NCBI GenBank assembly: GCA_029289325.1
Contig: JARFTV010000010.1
Coordinates: 40,520-104,519 of the forward strand
Source of the DNA: Alphaproteobacteria bacterium
GTDB taxonomy: Bacteria; Pseudomonadota; Alphaproteobacteria; Rhodobacterales; Rhodobacteraceae
Direction of reading: 5' to 3'
DNA length: 64,000 bases
The notes beneath the pieces are model-generated. The model saw nothing but the letters and a program-made list of their open reading frames with translations. It did not search any database and was not told the origin of the DNA. Below, in pieces: positions 31,416 through 39,630 of the stretch. Position numbers and translations under genes: made by a program. Position 1 is the first letter of the stretch, and every line of letters starts with the position of its first letter.

Positions 31416-32263
31416 GCCAGCGCCTCCGCCACCGCGCGGCGGACAAGTTCTGCCGCCGCCGCGCGCCGATACTCTGCCGTGGCGCGCACATCATCCAGCG
31501 GCGAAAGCGCGGCGGCCACGTCCTCGGCCCGGATGCGCGCCACCGCCTCGGCAACGGGCGCGCCCAGCAGCGCGGCCTCGATCCCGGGAAGCCGGACGGC
31601 CACGGGGGAACACGAACCGACCGCCAGCGCGGCCTCGGTCACGCGGCCCGCCGCGACCTCAAGCCGGGCGGCGGCCATGGCGATGGAGATCACCAGATGC
31701 GCCCGCGCGCCAAGTTTGACAAAGGCAGAGCGGCCGGAAAGCGCCGCCTCGGGGATGAGGATGGCGGTCAGCACCTCATCGGGGCCAAGGGCGGTGCGGC
31801 GCGGGCCAAGGAGGAAGTCGCCCAGGGCCAGACGACGGGGACCAGAGGGCGCCGCAAGCTCCACCTCCGCCCCCAGCGCCAGCAGCGGCGGCACGCCATC
31901 CGCCGCGGGCGAGGCGTTGCAAAGGTTGCCGCCGATGGTGCCTGCATTCTGGATCTGCCGCCCGCCCACCAGACCCGCGGCCTGTTGCAGGGCGCGGCAG
32001 GCCGGTGGCAGGTCGGCAGCCACGATCTCCGCCCAGGTGACGCCCGCGCCGATGCGCAGCCCCTGCCCCATGCGGATGCCCCGCAACTCCTCCAGGCCGC
32101 CAAGGTCCAGCATCGGGCCGGACAGGCTGGCCCTCGCGCCGGGGTATAGGTCGGTCCCCCCCGCCAGCACCCGCCAACCGCCCTGAGACATCAGCCGCAG
32201 CGCCTGAGGCAGGCTTTCGGGACGGGCATAGTCCGGCACTCTGGCCCCCGAATTCGTTTGCAC
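31412..32263 (-). CDS. Xanthine dehydrogenase-family FAD-binding subunit
   Basis: 283-aa flavoprotein subunit of the molybdenum hydroxylase. CoxM/CutM-type FAD motifs are present: [14 protein letters not shown] near the N-terminus, [12 protein letters not shown], and [23 protein letters not shown]. The C-terminal CO_deh_flav_C domain includes [24 protein letters not shown]. It is the first gene of the operon and overlaps the catalytic subunit by 4 nt. The leading residues (MQTNSGARV) vary in the family, so a slightly later start is possible. Confidence 0.88.
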   Translation of the reverse strand: MQTNSGARVPDYARPESLPQALRLMSQGGWRVLAGGTDLYPGARASLSGPMLDLGGLEELRGIRMGQGLRIGAGVTWAEIVAADLPPACRALQQAAGLVGGRQIQNAGTIGGNLCNASPAADGVPPLLALGAEVELAAPSGPRRLALGDFLLGPRRTALGPDEVLTAILIPEAALSGRSAFVKLGARAHLVISIAMAAARLEVAAGRVTEAALAVGSCSPVAVRLPGIEAALLGAPVAEAVARIRAEDVAAALSPLDDVRATAEYRRAAAAELVRRAVAEALA

Positions 32264-32340
32264 AGAAACAAGACTGCGGCCGGTGGGACCGACCTGTCAA
32301 CAGTCTTGCGCGGTGGGGCCGCAGAGCTTATCGCAAAGAC
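32264..32340. promoter_or_regulatory. Divergent promoter/operator region between Mo-hydroxylase operon and marR
   Basis: The 77-bp gap separates the divergent operon and regulator and should hold both promoters. An inverted repeat CAAGACTG (32269-32276) / CAGTCTTG (32301-32308) with a 24-bp spacer is present; the centre contains GGTGGGACCGACC, a partial palindrome. This layout fits a MarR protein repressing both directions, but I cannot point to sure -10/-35 boxes. Confidence 0.4.
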
Positions 32341-32760
32341 ATGGAAGATGCTGCGGACTATTGCCTTGACGACCAGATCGGCTACCTGCTGCGCCGCGTC
32401 ACGCAGCGGCATCTTGCGATCTTTGCCGCCGCGATCCCCGAGGTCACGACGACCCAGTTCGCCGTCCTTGCCCGGCTGGCCCAGGTCGGGCCGCTGTCGC
32501 AGAACCATCTGGGACGCGAGACGGCGATGGATGGGGCGACGATCAAGGGCGTGGTCGACCGGCTCACCCGCCTTGGCTATGTCGCGACCGGCGCCGATCC
32601 CGACGACCGCCGCCGCCTGACCGTGACCCTGACCCAAGCCGGAGCCGCGCTGTTCGCAGCCCGTACCGGCACCGCGCTGCAGGTCTCGCAGGACACGCTG
32701 TCCCCCCTCACCCCGGCCGAGCGTGAAACGCTGCTTCAGCTGCTCAACCGCCTGACCTAG
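32341..32760 (+). CDS. MarR-family regulator, NicR-like
   Basis: 139-aa winged-helix repressor. Its sequence resembles NicR of nicotinate degraders: DDQIGYLLRRVTQRHLAIF, TTTQFAVLARLAQVGPLSQNHLGR, AMDGATIKGVVDRLTRLGYV and DPDDRRRLTVTLT (the wing). NicR represses nicotinate genes and responds to 6-hydroxynicotinate. It is divergent from the Mo-hydroxylase operon, the typical place for a pathway repressor, and supports a nicotinate-type substrate. Its 3' end overlaps the convergent tetR by 17 nt. Confidence 0.88.
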   Translation: MEDAADYCLDDQIGYLLRRVTQRHLAIFAAAIPEVTTTQFAVLARLAQVGPLSQNHLGRETAMDGATIKGVVDRLTRLGYVATGADPDDRRRLTVTLTQAGAALFAARTGTALQVSQDTLSPLTPAERETLLQLLNRLT

Positions 32761-33376
32761 GCTGGTGGCGCGCCACGAAGGCGGCCATCTCCGTCGCGGT
32801 CGGTGACTGCCCCGAAAAGGTCAGCACATAGGCCGGGACCCGCGCCAGCCGCAGGTCGAACTCCTCGCGTGAGCGCAAGGCGATATAACCGACCTGGGTC
32901 AGATAAAGCGTCCGCGCCCGGGTGTCGGCCTCGGTCTCGGCATAGCCAAAGCGCCGGAACAGCGCCGCGATCGCCGCGATGCGGGTGGTATCCGCGTCGG
33001 CCATCGCCGCCTCGACCGACGGGTCGGTCAAGGCCCAGGTCCGCATGGCGAATTCCAGACCGCTGTCGAAAAGGTCGCTGTCATACCAGCAGTCAAACAG
33101 GTTCAGCATCGCCTCGGCAATCGTCGCCGCCGGGGTTTCGCAGCGCGCCACCAGATTGCCGGTGTTCTTGGCCTTCCAACGCTCGATCAAACCCGAGAGC
33201 AGCGCCTCACGATCGGGGAAATGCCAGTAGAAGCTGGTGCGCGACAGGCCGAGCCGTTCGGCCAGCGGCATGACCTTGACCGCCTCTACCCCGCCCTCGA
33301 CCAGAAGGTCATAGGCCGCGTCCAGCCAGAGGTCCGGCGTGCCCCGCCAGCCGCGTTCGGTCTTTTGCCTGTTCAT
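32744..33376 (-). CDS. TetR-family transcriptional regulator
   Basis: 210-aa repressor with an N-terminal helix-turn-helix (AAYDLLVEGGVEAVKVMPLAERLGLSRTSFYWHFPDREALL) and a helical C-terminal domain with LYLTQVGYIALRSREEF. It is divergent from a DgcA/TMADH-like flavoprotein gene, with an imperfect 26-bp palindrome between them, so it probably controls that gene and itself. The effector is likely a substrate or product of the flavoprotein. Confidence 0.85.
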   Translation of the reverse strand: MNRQKTERGWRGTPDLWLDAAYDLLVEGGVEAVKVMPLAERLGLSRTSFYWHFPDREALLSGLIERWKAKNTGNLVARCETPAATIAEAMLNLFDCWYDSDLFDSGLEFAMRTWALTDPSVEAAMADADTTRIAAIAALFRRFGYAETEADTRARTLYLTQVGYIALRSREEFDLRLARVPAYVLTFSGQSPTATEMAAFVARHQPRSGG

Positions 33377-33423
33377 CTGGCGACCTAACCACCCGTCCGG
33401 CCGGGTTACAAGCGGATCGAAAC

Positions 33424-33449
33424 AAAACTCGACACATATGTCAAGTTTT
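33424..33449. promoter_or_regulatory. Operator-like palindrome between tetR and flavoprotein genes
   Basis: AAAACTCGACA (33424-33434), a CATA centre and TGTCAAGTTTT (33439-33449): 11-bp arms with a single mismatch. It stands 47 bp upstream of the TetR start and 40 bp upstream of the flavoprotein start, the usual place for a shared TetR operator. Confidence 0.55.
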
Positions 33450-33489
33450 GCGATAGTCGGGCCAGACGCGATTCCCTTGGCGAGGCCCC

Positions 33490-35514
33490 ATGTCGACCGA
33501 TCCGCTCCTCCAGCCCTACCAACTGAAACACCTGACCCTCCGCAACCGGATCATGACGACCAGCCATGAACCGGCCTATGGCGACGACGGGATGCCGAAG
33601 GACCGCTACCGGCTTTACCATCTGGAACGCGCCAAGGCCGGGGTGGCGATGGTGATGACCGCAGGCTCGGCCAGCACCAGCCGGGACAGCCCGCCGGTCT
33701 TTTCCAACCTTCTGGTCTGGAAGGACGAGATCGTGCCGTGGATGAAGCGGCTGACCGATGACTGCCACGAGGCGGGGGCGGCGGTGATGATCCAGCTGTC
33801 GCACCTTGGCCGCCGCACGCGCTGGGACAAGGGCGACTGGCTGCCCGTCGTCTCCGCCTCGGCCGAGCGCGAGCCCGCCCACCGCGCCTTTCCCAAGGTG
33901 ATCGAGGACTGGGACATCGACCGCATCATCCGCGACTATGCCGATGCCTGCGAACGGATGCAGGCCGCCGGCGTCGATGGGGTGGAGTTCGAATGTTACG
34001 GCCATCTTATGGACCAGTTCATGTCGCCCTTCACCAACACGCTTCCCGCGCCCTGGGGTGGCAGCCTGGAGAACCGCGCCCGCTTTGCGATGGAGGTGCT
34101 GGCCGCCTGCCGCAAGCGGGTGGGGCCGGATTTCCTGCTGGGGATGCGCTACACGGCGGATGAGGACGACAAGGGCGGGATCGATGCCGAGGAAGGCATC
34201 GCCATCGGAAAGATGTTCCGTGACAGCGGGATGGTCGACTTTCTTAATGTGATCAAGGGCCGCATCCACACCGATCCCGCGATGACCGATGTGATCCCGA
34301 TCCAGGGGATGCGCTCCGCCCCGCATCTGGACTTCGCCGGGCGGGTCCGGGCCGAGGTCGGGCTGCCCACCTTCCACGCCGCGCGCATCCCGGACGTGGC
34401 GACGGCGCGGCATGCGGTGGCGACGGGGCAGTTGGACATGGTCGGCATGACCCGGGCCCACATGGCCGACCCGCATATCGTGCGCAAAATCATCGAAGGC
34501 CGCGAGGACGACATCCGGCCCTGCGTCGGCGCGACCTATTGCCTCGACCGGATCTATCAGGGCGGCATGGCCCTGTGCATCCATAACCCCTCCACCGGGC
34601 GCGAAGGCTCGCAACCGCATGAAATCGATCCCGCGCCGGTGAAGAAGAAGGTCGTCGTGGTGGGCGCAGGCCCGGCGGGGCTTGAGGCCGCGCGGGTCGC
34701 GGCCGAGCGCGGTCATTCCGTCGTGGTCTTCGAGGTCGCCGACCAGCCCGGCGGCCAGATCCGCCTGACCGCGCAGCAGAAACGGCGCTCCGAGATGATC
34801 GGGATCATCGACTGGCGCATGGCACAATGTCAGGCGAAGGGGGTGGAATTCCGCTTCAACACCTGGGCGGAAGCCTCTGATGTGACAGAAGAAAGCCCGG
34901 ACGTGGTCGTGATCGCCACGGGCGGCCTGCCGCGGACCGATATCCTTGGTGCGGGCAATGACCTGGTCGTCTCGACCTGGGACATCCTGTCAGGCGATGT
35001 GAAGCCCGGCACGAACGTGCTTCTCTATGACGACGCGGGCGACCACGCGGCCTTGCAGGCGGCGCAGGCGATTGCCGAGACGGGGGCGAAGGTCGAAGTG
35101 ATGACCCGCGACCGCAGCTTCGCGCCCGAGGTGATGGGGATGAACCTCGTCCCCTACATGCGCGCCCTGCAGGACAAGGCTGTGACCTTCACGGTCACCT
35201 ACCGGCTGGACGCAGTGCGGCGGGCGGGCAACCAGCTGGAGGCGGTGATCGGCTCGGACTACATGAAGCTGGAGCGGACCGCGCAATATGACCAGGTCGT
35301 GGTGAACCACGGCACGCAGCCGCTGGCGGACCTCTATCTCGCGCTGCGGCCGCTGTCCGGGAACCGGGGCGCGGTGGATTATGACGCGATGATCGACGGG
35401 CGGCCGCAGCCCGAGGTCGCGGGGTTCCAGCTTTTCCGGATCGGAGATGCGGTCGAGGCGCGCAACACCCATGCCGCGATCTACGACGCGCTTCGGCTTT
35501 TGCGCACAGTCTGA
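33490..35514 (+). CDS. NADH:flavin oxidoreductase/FAD-dependent demethylase, DgcA/TMADH-like
   Basis: 674-aa two-part flavoprotein. Residues 1 to about 350 form an Old-Yellow-Enzyme TIM barrel (FMN); a cysteine region RPCVGATYCLDRIYQGGMALCIHN corresponds to the iron-sulfur site, and from about 385 there is an NAD/FAD Rossmann domain (KVVVVGAGPAGLEAARVAAERG). TTSHEPAYGDDGMPKDRYRLYH resembles DgcA, stachydrine and N-methylproline demethylases more than 2,4-dienoyl-CoA reductase. The reaction is probably oxidative N-demethylation of a secondary or tertiary amine, with electrons to a flavoprotein or quinone partner. The first two cysteines are spaced C-x5-C, not the CxxC of TMADH. No dgcB-like partner is adjacent. 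Confidence 0.82.
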   Translation: MSTDPLLQPYQLKHLTLRNRIMTTSHEPAYGDDGMPKDRYRLYHLERAKAGVAMVMTAGSASTSRDSPPVFSNLLVWKDEIVPWMKRLTDDCHEAGAAVMIQLSHLGRRTRWDKGDWLPVVSASAEREPAHRAFPKVIEDWDIDRIIRDYADACERMQAAGVDGVEFECYGHLMDQFMSPFTNTLPAPWGGSLENRARFAMEVLAACRKRVGPDFLLGMRYTADEDDKGGIDAEEGIAIGKMFRDSGMVDFLNVIKGRIHTDPAMTDVIPIQGMRSAPHLDFAGRVRAEVGLPTFHAARIPDVATARHAVATGQLDMVGMTRAHMADPHIVRKIIEGREDDIRPCVGATYCLDRIYQGGMALCIHNPSTGREGSQPHEIDPAPVKKKVVVVGAGPAGLEAARVAAERGHSVVVFEVADQPGGQIRLTAQQKRRSEMIGIIDWRMAQCQAKGVEFRFNTWAEASDVTEESPDVVVIATGGLPRTDILGAGNDLVVSTWDILSGDVKPGTNVLLYDDAGDHAALQAAQAIAETGAKVEVMTRDRSFAPEVMGMNLVPYMRALQDKAVTFTVTYRLDAVRRAGNQLEAVIGSDYMKLERTAQYDQVVVNHGTQPLADLYLALRPLSGNRGAVDYDAMIDGRPQPEVAGFQLFRIGDAVEARNTHAAIYDALRLLRTV

Positions 35515-35566
35515 CGCGCAAGATTGCGGTTGAATGTCGCGGGGCTTGGCATATCTGCTGGGTCCC

Positions 35567-36088
35567 ATGACAGGTTCAACCATGCCCGACGGAAGCCCCG
35601 CCCCCGAGATCCAGATCGACCCCGCCGACCCGCGCGCCTTGCGGGACGCTTTCGGCCGTTTCGCGACCGGGGTGACGCTGGTCACCACGCTCGGGCCGGA
35701 GGGGCCGGTGGGCTTCGTGGCCAACAGCTTCGCCTCGGTCTCGCTCGACCCGCCGCTGGTGCTCTGGTCGCCCGCCCGCGCCTCGTCGCGCTTCGCGATC
35801 TTCGCCGGGGCGGCCCATTTCGCGATCCACGTGCTCGAGGCCGGGCAGCGCGACTGGCTGGCCCGCTTCGCCCGCGGCGGGGCGGGGTTCGACGGGCTGG
35901 ACCATTCCGTGACGACCGAGGGGCTGCCGACCCTGACCGGCGCGCTGGCCCGTTTCGACTGCGCCGCCCATGCCGTGCATGACGGGGGCGACCATGCGAT
36001 CGTGGTGGGGCGCGTCCTGCGGGTGGCGGTCCGGGCGGGGGAGCCGTTGGTCTTCAGCCAGGGCCGCTACGGGGTCTTCACTGGCTAG
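35567..36088 (+). CDS. Flavin reductase family protein
   Basis: About 173-aa FMN-binding split-barrel protein of the flavin reductase (DIM6/NTAB) family, with RDAFGRFATGVTLVTTLGPEG, GFVANSFASVSLDPPLVLWSP and HFAIHVLEAGQ. Members reduce FMN/FAD with NAD(P)H for a partner monooxygenase or act alone. Possible starts are 35534, 35567 and 35582; none has a strong Shine-Dalgarno, so the start is uncertain. It follows the flavoprotein gene by about 50 bp and could be in its transcript. Its end overlaps fur convergently by 4 nt. Confidence 0.85.
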   Translation: MTGSTMPDGSPAPEIQIDPADPRALRDAFGRFATGVTLVTTLGPEGPVGFVANSFASVSLDPPLVLWSPARASSRFAIFAGAAHFAIHVLEAGQRDWLARFARGGAGFDGLDHSVTTEGLPTLTGALARFDCAAHAVHDGGDHAIVVGRVLRVAVRAGEPLVFSQGRYGVFTG

Positions 36089-36504
36089 GGCTTCTTCCGG
36101 CAGTAAAGCTCCATCCGGTGATGGATGATCTCGAAGCCCAGCTCGGCCGCGATCTCGCGCTGGAGCTGTTCGATCTTTTCCGACCGGAATTCCGTGATCT
36201 GCCCCGTGTCGAGATCGACGATATGGTCGTGGTGGGGGGCGTCCGCGACCTCGTACCGCGCGCCGCCGTTTTCCAGCGGCAGCTTCAGCACCACCCCTTC
36301 CCGTTCCAGGACCGAGAGGGTCCGGTAGACGGTGGCAAGCGAGAGGCTGTCGTCCAGCGTCCGGGCGCGGCGGTGCAGCTCGGCGGCGTCGGGGTGATCC
36401 TCGGCCTCGGTCAGGACCTTGAGCAGCGCCTCGCGCTGGCGGGTCACGCGCACCCCGCCGTCGCGGAGGGCCTGGGTCATGCGGAGAGCGGGGTCCTGGG
36501 TCAT
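36085..36504 (-). CDS. Fur-family metal-responsive regulator (Fur/Mur type)
   Basis: About 139-aa regulator. DNA-binding domain: ALRDGGVRVTRQREALLKVLTEAEDHPDAAELHRRARTLDDSLSLATVYRTLSVLE. The dimer/metal part has HHDHIVDLDTGQITEF and a final HHRMELYCRKKP; the CxxC zinc pairs of E. coli Fur are missing, as in alphaproteobacterial Fur/Mur proteins that sense manganese or iron. The ATG at 36504 gives the family N-terminus (MTQDPALRMTQALRD), although the frame extends to 36588. A Fur/Mur-type box upstream of sitA (45706-45724) is a plausible target. Irr and Zur are less likely, since no heme-binding HXH/GCP motif or extra zinc ligands are seen. Confidence 0.85.
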   Translation of the reverse strand: MTQDPALRMTQALRDGGVRVTRQREALLKVLTEAEDHPDAAELHRRARTLDDSLSLATVYRTLSVLEREGVVLKLPLENGGARYEVADAPHHDHIVDLDTGQITEFRSEKIEQLQREIAAELGFEIIHHRMELYCRKKP

Positions 36505-36726
36505 GCGGGGAATGGTAACGGGCAGCGGGCCGGGGGTCAAACCGGGGCTGTCCAGCGAGGACAGTGTCCCCTGCCCCTGTGGAATCAAGGGCTTGGGCGA
36601 GGCCGTTCATGAACGCTTAACCCTGCTTGCGCCAGCCTGGGGTAGGCTCTCGGTCGCATTTCCTGCGCGCATCGCCGAGGCACCCGCGCCCCGCGACGCG
36701 GAGACGACGTCGACCGAGGAGCGGCC

Positions 36727-37362
36727 CTAGCGTTCGTTGGCCCCTTTGCCGGCCAGGATCTTCGGGCGGGCGCGGTCGATGCGGGCCAGCCGGGTGGCGG
36801 CTGCCTTCGCCCCGGCCACCTGCAGCGCCCAGCTTTTCTGCCGTCCCGGCGTCAGCGCATGGAAGGCTTCGGCCAGCGCGGGGTCGGCATCCAGCGCCTC
36901 GGTCAGTTCGTCCGGCAGGTGCAGCGCGACCGGGTCCTTCGGCGGCAGGGTCCCGGCCTCGGCATGGGCCATCGCCTGGGAGAGGAAACCGCGGATCGCC
37001 CCCTCCTGCGCCTGGGGTGAGGCATTGTCCGTGAAGCGCAGGCAGTCGGGATGGCGGGTGTTCGGACCTTGCCGCTCCAGCAACCCTTCCGAGTCAAGCA
37101 GAAGTGCCGCATTGAAGAAGGTCAGCCGGAAATCACCCCGGAAGGCCCCCATGATCGCGATATTGCGCCCGGCGTGCATATAGACCGGATGGCCCCATTT
37201 CGCGACCTCCTCCAGCCCCGCCTCGCGGCAGATCCGGCGGAGGGTCAGCAGGCCCTCCAGCCAGAACCGGGTCGAGCAATCCGGTGTCGCAAAGCGCGCG
37301 CAGCGGCCGCAGCCCTGGGCGAAGAACGTCTCGACATCGGTGATCATCGTCGGTCCCGGCAT
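36727..37362 (-). CDS. YdeI/OmpD-associated family protein
   Basis: 211-aa cytoplasmic protein. N-terminal DUF1801-like domain (ITDVETFFAQGCGRCARF, GLEEVAKWGHPVYMHAGRNIAIMGAFRGDFRLTFFNAALL) and a C-terminal YdeI segment (LPDELTEALDADPALAEAFHALTPGRQKSW). This arrangement matches the YdeI family, linked in some bacteria to peptide resistance but without known chemistry. AGGAGG 6 nt before the ATG at 37362 sets the start. Confidence 0.85.
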   Translation of the reverse strand: MPGPTMITDVETFFAQGCGRCARFATPDCSTRFWLEGLLTLRRICREAGLEEVAKWGHPVYMHAGRNIAIMGAFRGDFRLTFFNAALLLDSEGLLERQGPNTRHPDCLRFTDNASPQAQEGAIRGFLSQAMAHAEAGTLPPKDPVALHLPDELTEALDADPALAEAFHALTPGRQKSWALQVAGAKAAATRLARIDRARPKILAGKGANER

Positions 37363-37383
37363 CGCTCGCCTCCTGCACGGGGT

Positions 37384-38340
37384 TTACGTCGAGGCCACCC
37401 TCGGGTTCCGCCCCCCCTCGCGCCAGATCGGATTCGACCAGGCCCGGCGTCCGGCGGCGTCGATCACGGCCACCCGGACCCAGGGGCTGTTGTTCAGCCG
37501 CTGCAAGGGCACGGCAGCGCGGGTCAGCGAATGGCCGTGCACCGCCTTGGCCCCCGTCCCATGCCCCAGCGCCACGACCGAGACCACGGCCGAGCTTTCC
37601 ACCACCACATGATCACCGTCGAGGTAGACATCGCGCAACTCGGGGCCTTGCGTGGAGTAGAAGGCCCCCACCTTCAGTGCCGCGAGCAGCGCCTCGGGCG
37701 TGTTTTCTTGCGCCTTGACCATCACCCAGCCACCGAAATGGTCCGGTTCGGTGAAATGCGCGTCATCGGTGGCGATGAGGGTCAAGTGCCGCCCCTCGGT
37801 CAGAAGAAGGTCCAGAATCGCGCCGCCGTCGGCCCGGTCGGCCCCGGTGGCGCAGCCGTGGTTGTAGATTTCAACCGCATGGGCAGCGCTGATCGTGCGG
37901 GCATCCGCCAGCGTCAGGCCGGACCACTGAGGATGGGCGATGGCGACGAAGGCCCCGGCCGCAACGGCGCGGGCGGCGATCTCGGCCCCGCTCTCCTGGT
38001 CCTGAACGGGGACAAAGGTCGGGCTGTTCGAGGGCGCGAAATCCGGCGGCAGGCCCACGGCGAGGATATGCCAAAGCTCGCCATTCGCCATCGCGCCGGA
38101 ATGAAGCTCGGCCCCGAGAATCGTGGTGAAGCCTTCGGTGCGGAAGGGAACGGTGTCGACGATCGGATAGCCGTAATGGCCGATGAAATGATCGGTGAGG
38201 GCAAGGAAATCATAGCCTTCATCCCGGTAGCGGCGGCAGACCTCCTCGGGGCTGAGCGCGCCGTCGGACCGGTCGGAATGGGTGTGGAGATTGCCGCGCC
38301 AGAAGCGTCCGGGCGCGGAGAAGGCAAGGGGTCGGCTCAT
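37384..38340 (-). CDS. CehA/McbA-type PHP-domain metallohydrolase
   Basis: 318-aa protein of the PHP phosphoesterase superfamily. Metal-binding motifs: NLHTHSDRSDGALSPEEVC, FLALTDHF, GAELHSG, AIAHPQWSG, and IATDDAHF for the final Asp-His pair. This pattern is seen in CehA/McbA carbaryl-hydrolase-type proteins and PHP nucleases. No signal peptide is evident. A role in phosphoester or carbamate hydrolysis is family-level only. It is separated from the preceding ydeI gene by 21 bp in the same direction. Confidence 0.83.
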   Translation of the reverse strand: MSRPLAFSAPGRFWRGNLHTHSDRSDGALSPEEVCRRYRDEGYDFLALTDHFIGHYGYPIVDTVPFRTEGFTTILGAELHSGAMANGELWHILAVGLPPDFAPSNSPTFVPVQDQESGAEIAARAVAAGAFVAIAHPQWSGLTLADARTISAAHAVEIYNHGCATGADRADGGAILDLLLTEGRHLTLIATDDAHFTEPDHFGGWVMVKAQENTPEALLAALKVGAFYSTQGPELRDVYLDGDHVVVESSAVVSVVALGHGTGAKAVHGHSLTRAAVPLQRLNNSPWVRVAVIDAAGRRAWSNPIWREGGRNPRVAST

Positions 38341-38490
38341 CTTTGGTCCTTGATGGGGCTTGCTGTTTGGCCGCGCGCTCGGCCGGAGGGGTGTAACACG
38401 GCGGGCGTTCGCCGATAGCGCGAGTAGTCAGTGGTTTGATTCAGCCGAATCTTGCCCGGCGGCCGTCCGCGTGGCAAGAGAGACCTCGCG

Positions 38491-38504
38491 CACTTGCGCA
38501 AGTG
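38491..38504. promoter_or_regulatory. Perfect 14-bp palindrome upstream of arsR
   Basis: CACTTGCGCAAGTG at 38491-38504 is perfectly symmetric and lies 44 bp before the ArsR start; a second weak dyad, GATTCAGCCGAATC, lies at 38438-38451. The palindrome could be the autoregulatory site of the ArsR protein, and its position supports the ATG at 38549 over starts farther upstream. Confidence 0.4.
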
Positions 38505-38548
38505 GTGATATGTTGGTTTTCAATCCAGAGTTGAGTGGAGTCCCCCGT

Positions 38549-38911
38549 ATGTCGCGTGAACAGAATGGCCTGTCCCCTTTCGCGAAGGGGGCGACGCTTG
38601 CGTCGACTCCGGTCGAAACGAGCGGTCTTGTGGCCTGCGCTCCGGAAGCGGCGGCTTTCCTGAAGGCGCTCAGCCATGAGGGACGGCTGGCGATCCTGTG
38701 CCATCTGGCCGAAGCCGAGCGGTCGGTGACCGAGCTTGAGCAGCTTCTGGGCTCGCGCCAGGCGGCGGTAAGCCAACAGCTGGCACGGCTGCGGCTGGAA
38801 GGGCTGGTCAGCACGCGGCGGGAAGGCAAGGCGATCTTCTACGCGATCCAGGATCCCAAGGTGTTGCGGACGATCCAGCTTCTGCAGGGCATCTATACCG
38901 AGGCCGCCTAG
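38549..38911 (+). CDS. ArsR/SmtB-family transcriptional regulator
   Basis: About 120-aa winged-helix repressor: AAAFLKALSHEGRLAILCHLAEAERSVTELEQLLGSRQAAVSQQLARLRLEGLVSTRREGKAIFYAI. It resembles the BigR/SqrR/YgaV branch (LAILCHLAE). One of the cysteines used by SqrR-type sulfide sensors is present (LAILC) but no C-terminal partner is seen, so redox sensing of that kind is doubtful; another Cys lies in LVACAPEA. The ATG at 38549 has GGAG about 8 nt upstream; the frame is open to 38360. It overlaps the convergent SDR gene by 4 nt. Confidence 0.85.
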   Translation: MSREQNGLSPFAKGATLASTPVETSGLVACAPEAAAFLKALSHEGRLAILCHLAEAERSVTELEQLLGSRQAAVSQQLARLRLEGLVSTRREGKAIFYAIQDPKVLRTIQLLQGIYTEAA

Positions 38912-39630
38912 CCGCGCCCGAGGAAGGGCATGTCGCGGGCCATGATGGTGACGAAGGGCGTGTTCACGTCCAGGGGCAGGCGCGCCATGTGCAGGACCAT
39001 CCGTGCGACGTGATCGACGTCCATCACCGGCTCGGCCCTGATGCTGCCGTCGGCCTGGGGCACGCCCTGGGTGAAGCGGGCGGCCATCTCGGTCAGGGCG
39101 TTGCCGATGTCGATCTGGGCGCAGGCGATGTCGAAGGCGCGGCCGTCAAGGCCAAGGGTGCGGGTGAGGCCCGTCACCGCATGTTTCGACATGGTATAGG
39201 GCGTGGAGCCTGGGCGCGGCGCATGGGCCGAGATCGAGCCGTTGTTGATGATGCGGCCCCCTTGCGGCGACTGGCGGCGCATCAGGCCGAAAGCGGCGCG
39301 GGCGCAGAGGAACATCCCGGTGATATTGGTGCGGCAGACGTCAAGCCACTGGTCCACCGGGATCTCGTCGATCGGGGCGGCGGGGGCCGAGATCCCGGCA
39401 TTGTTGAACAGGACGTCAAGCCGGTCGAGTTCGGCGAAGGTGGCCTCGACCGCCGCGGGGTCGCCCACGTCGCAGGGGATGATGCGGGCGGGCTTTCCCG
39501 CTGCCGTTTCCTCCAGCGTCTCGCGGCGGCGGCCAAGGAGCGTGACCTCCCAGCCCTCGGCCAGGAAAAGGCGCGCAGTGGCGCGGCCGATGCCGGCTCC
39601 GGCGCCGGTGATGAGGATCGAACGGGTCAT
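38908..39630 (-). CDS. SDR-family oxidoreductase
   Basis: 240-aa short-chain dehydrogenase. Cofactor motif GAGAGIGRATARLF, then FNNAGIS, the catalytic Ser in NNGSISAHAPRP and YTMSKHA (Tyr-x3-Lys). GRRRE after beta-2 hints at NADP preference. Substrate unknown. Its ATG shares ATGA with the end of the glycosyltransferase gene, so the three genes 42.1-38.9 kb form one coupled operon. Confidence 0.88.
   Translation of the reverse strand: MTRSILITGAGAGIGRATARLFLAEGWEVTLLGRRRETLEETAAGKPARIIPCDVGDPAAVEATFAELDRLDVLFNNAGISAPAAPIDEIPVDQWLDVCRTNITGMFLCARAAFGLMRRQSPQGGRIINNGSISAHAPRPGSTPYTMSKHAVTGLTRTLGLDGRAFDIACAQIDIGNALTEMAARFTQGVPQADGSIRAEPVMDVDHVARMVLHMARLPLDVNTPFVTIMARDMPFLGRG

Noticed and set aside
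36604..36615. Palindrome CGTTCATGAACG in the fur-ydeI gap (36505-36726)
   Set aside because: It is short, far from a promoter I can identify, and not the same arrangement as the TetR site at 10800; the gap otherwise shows no gene.
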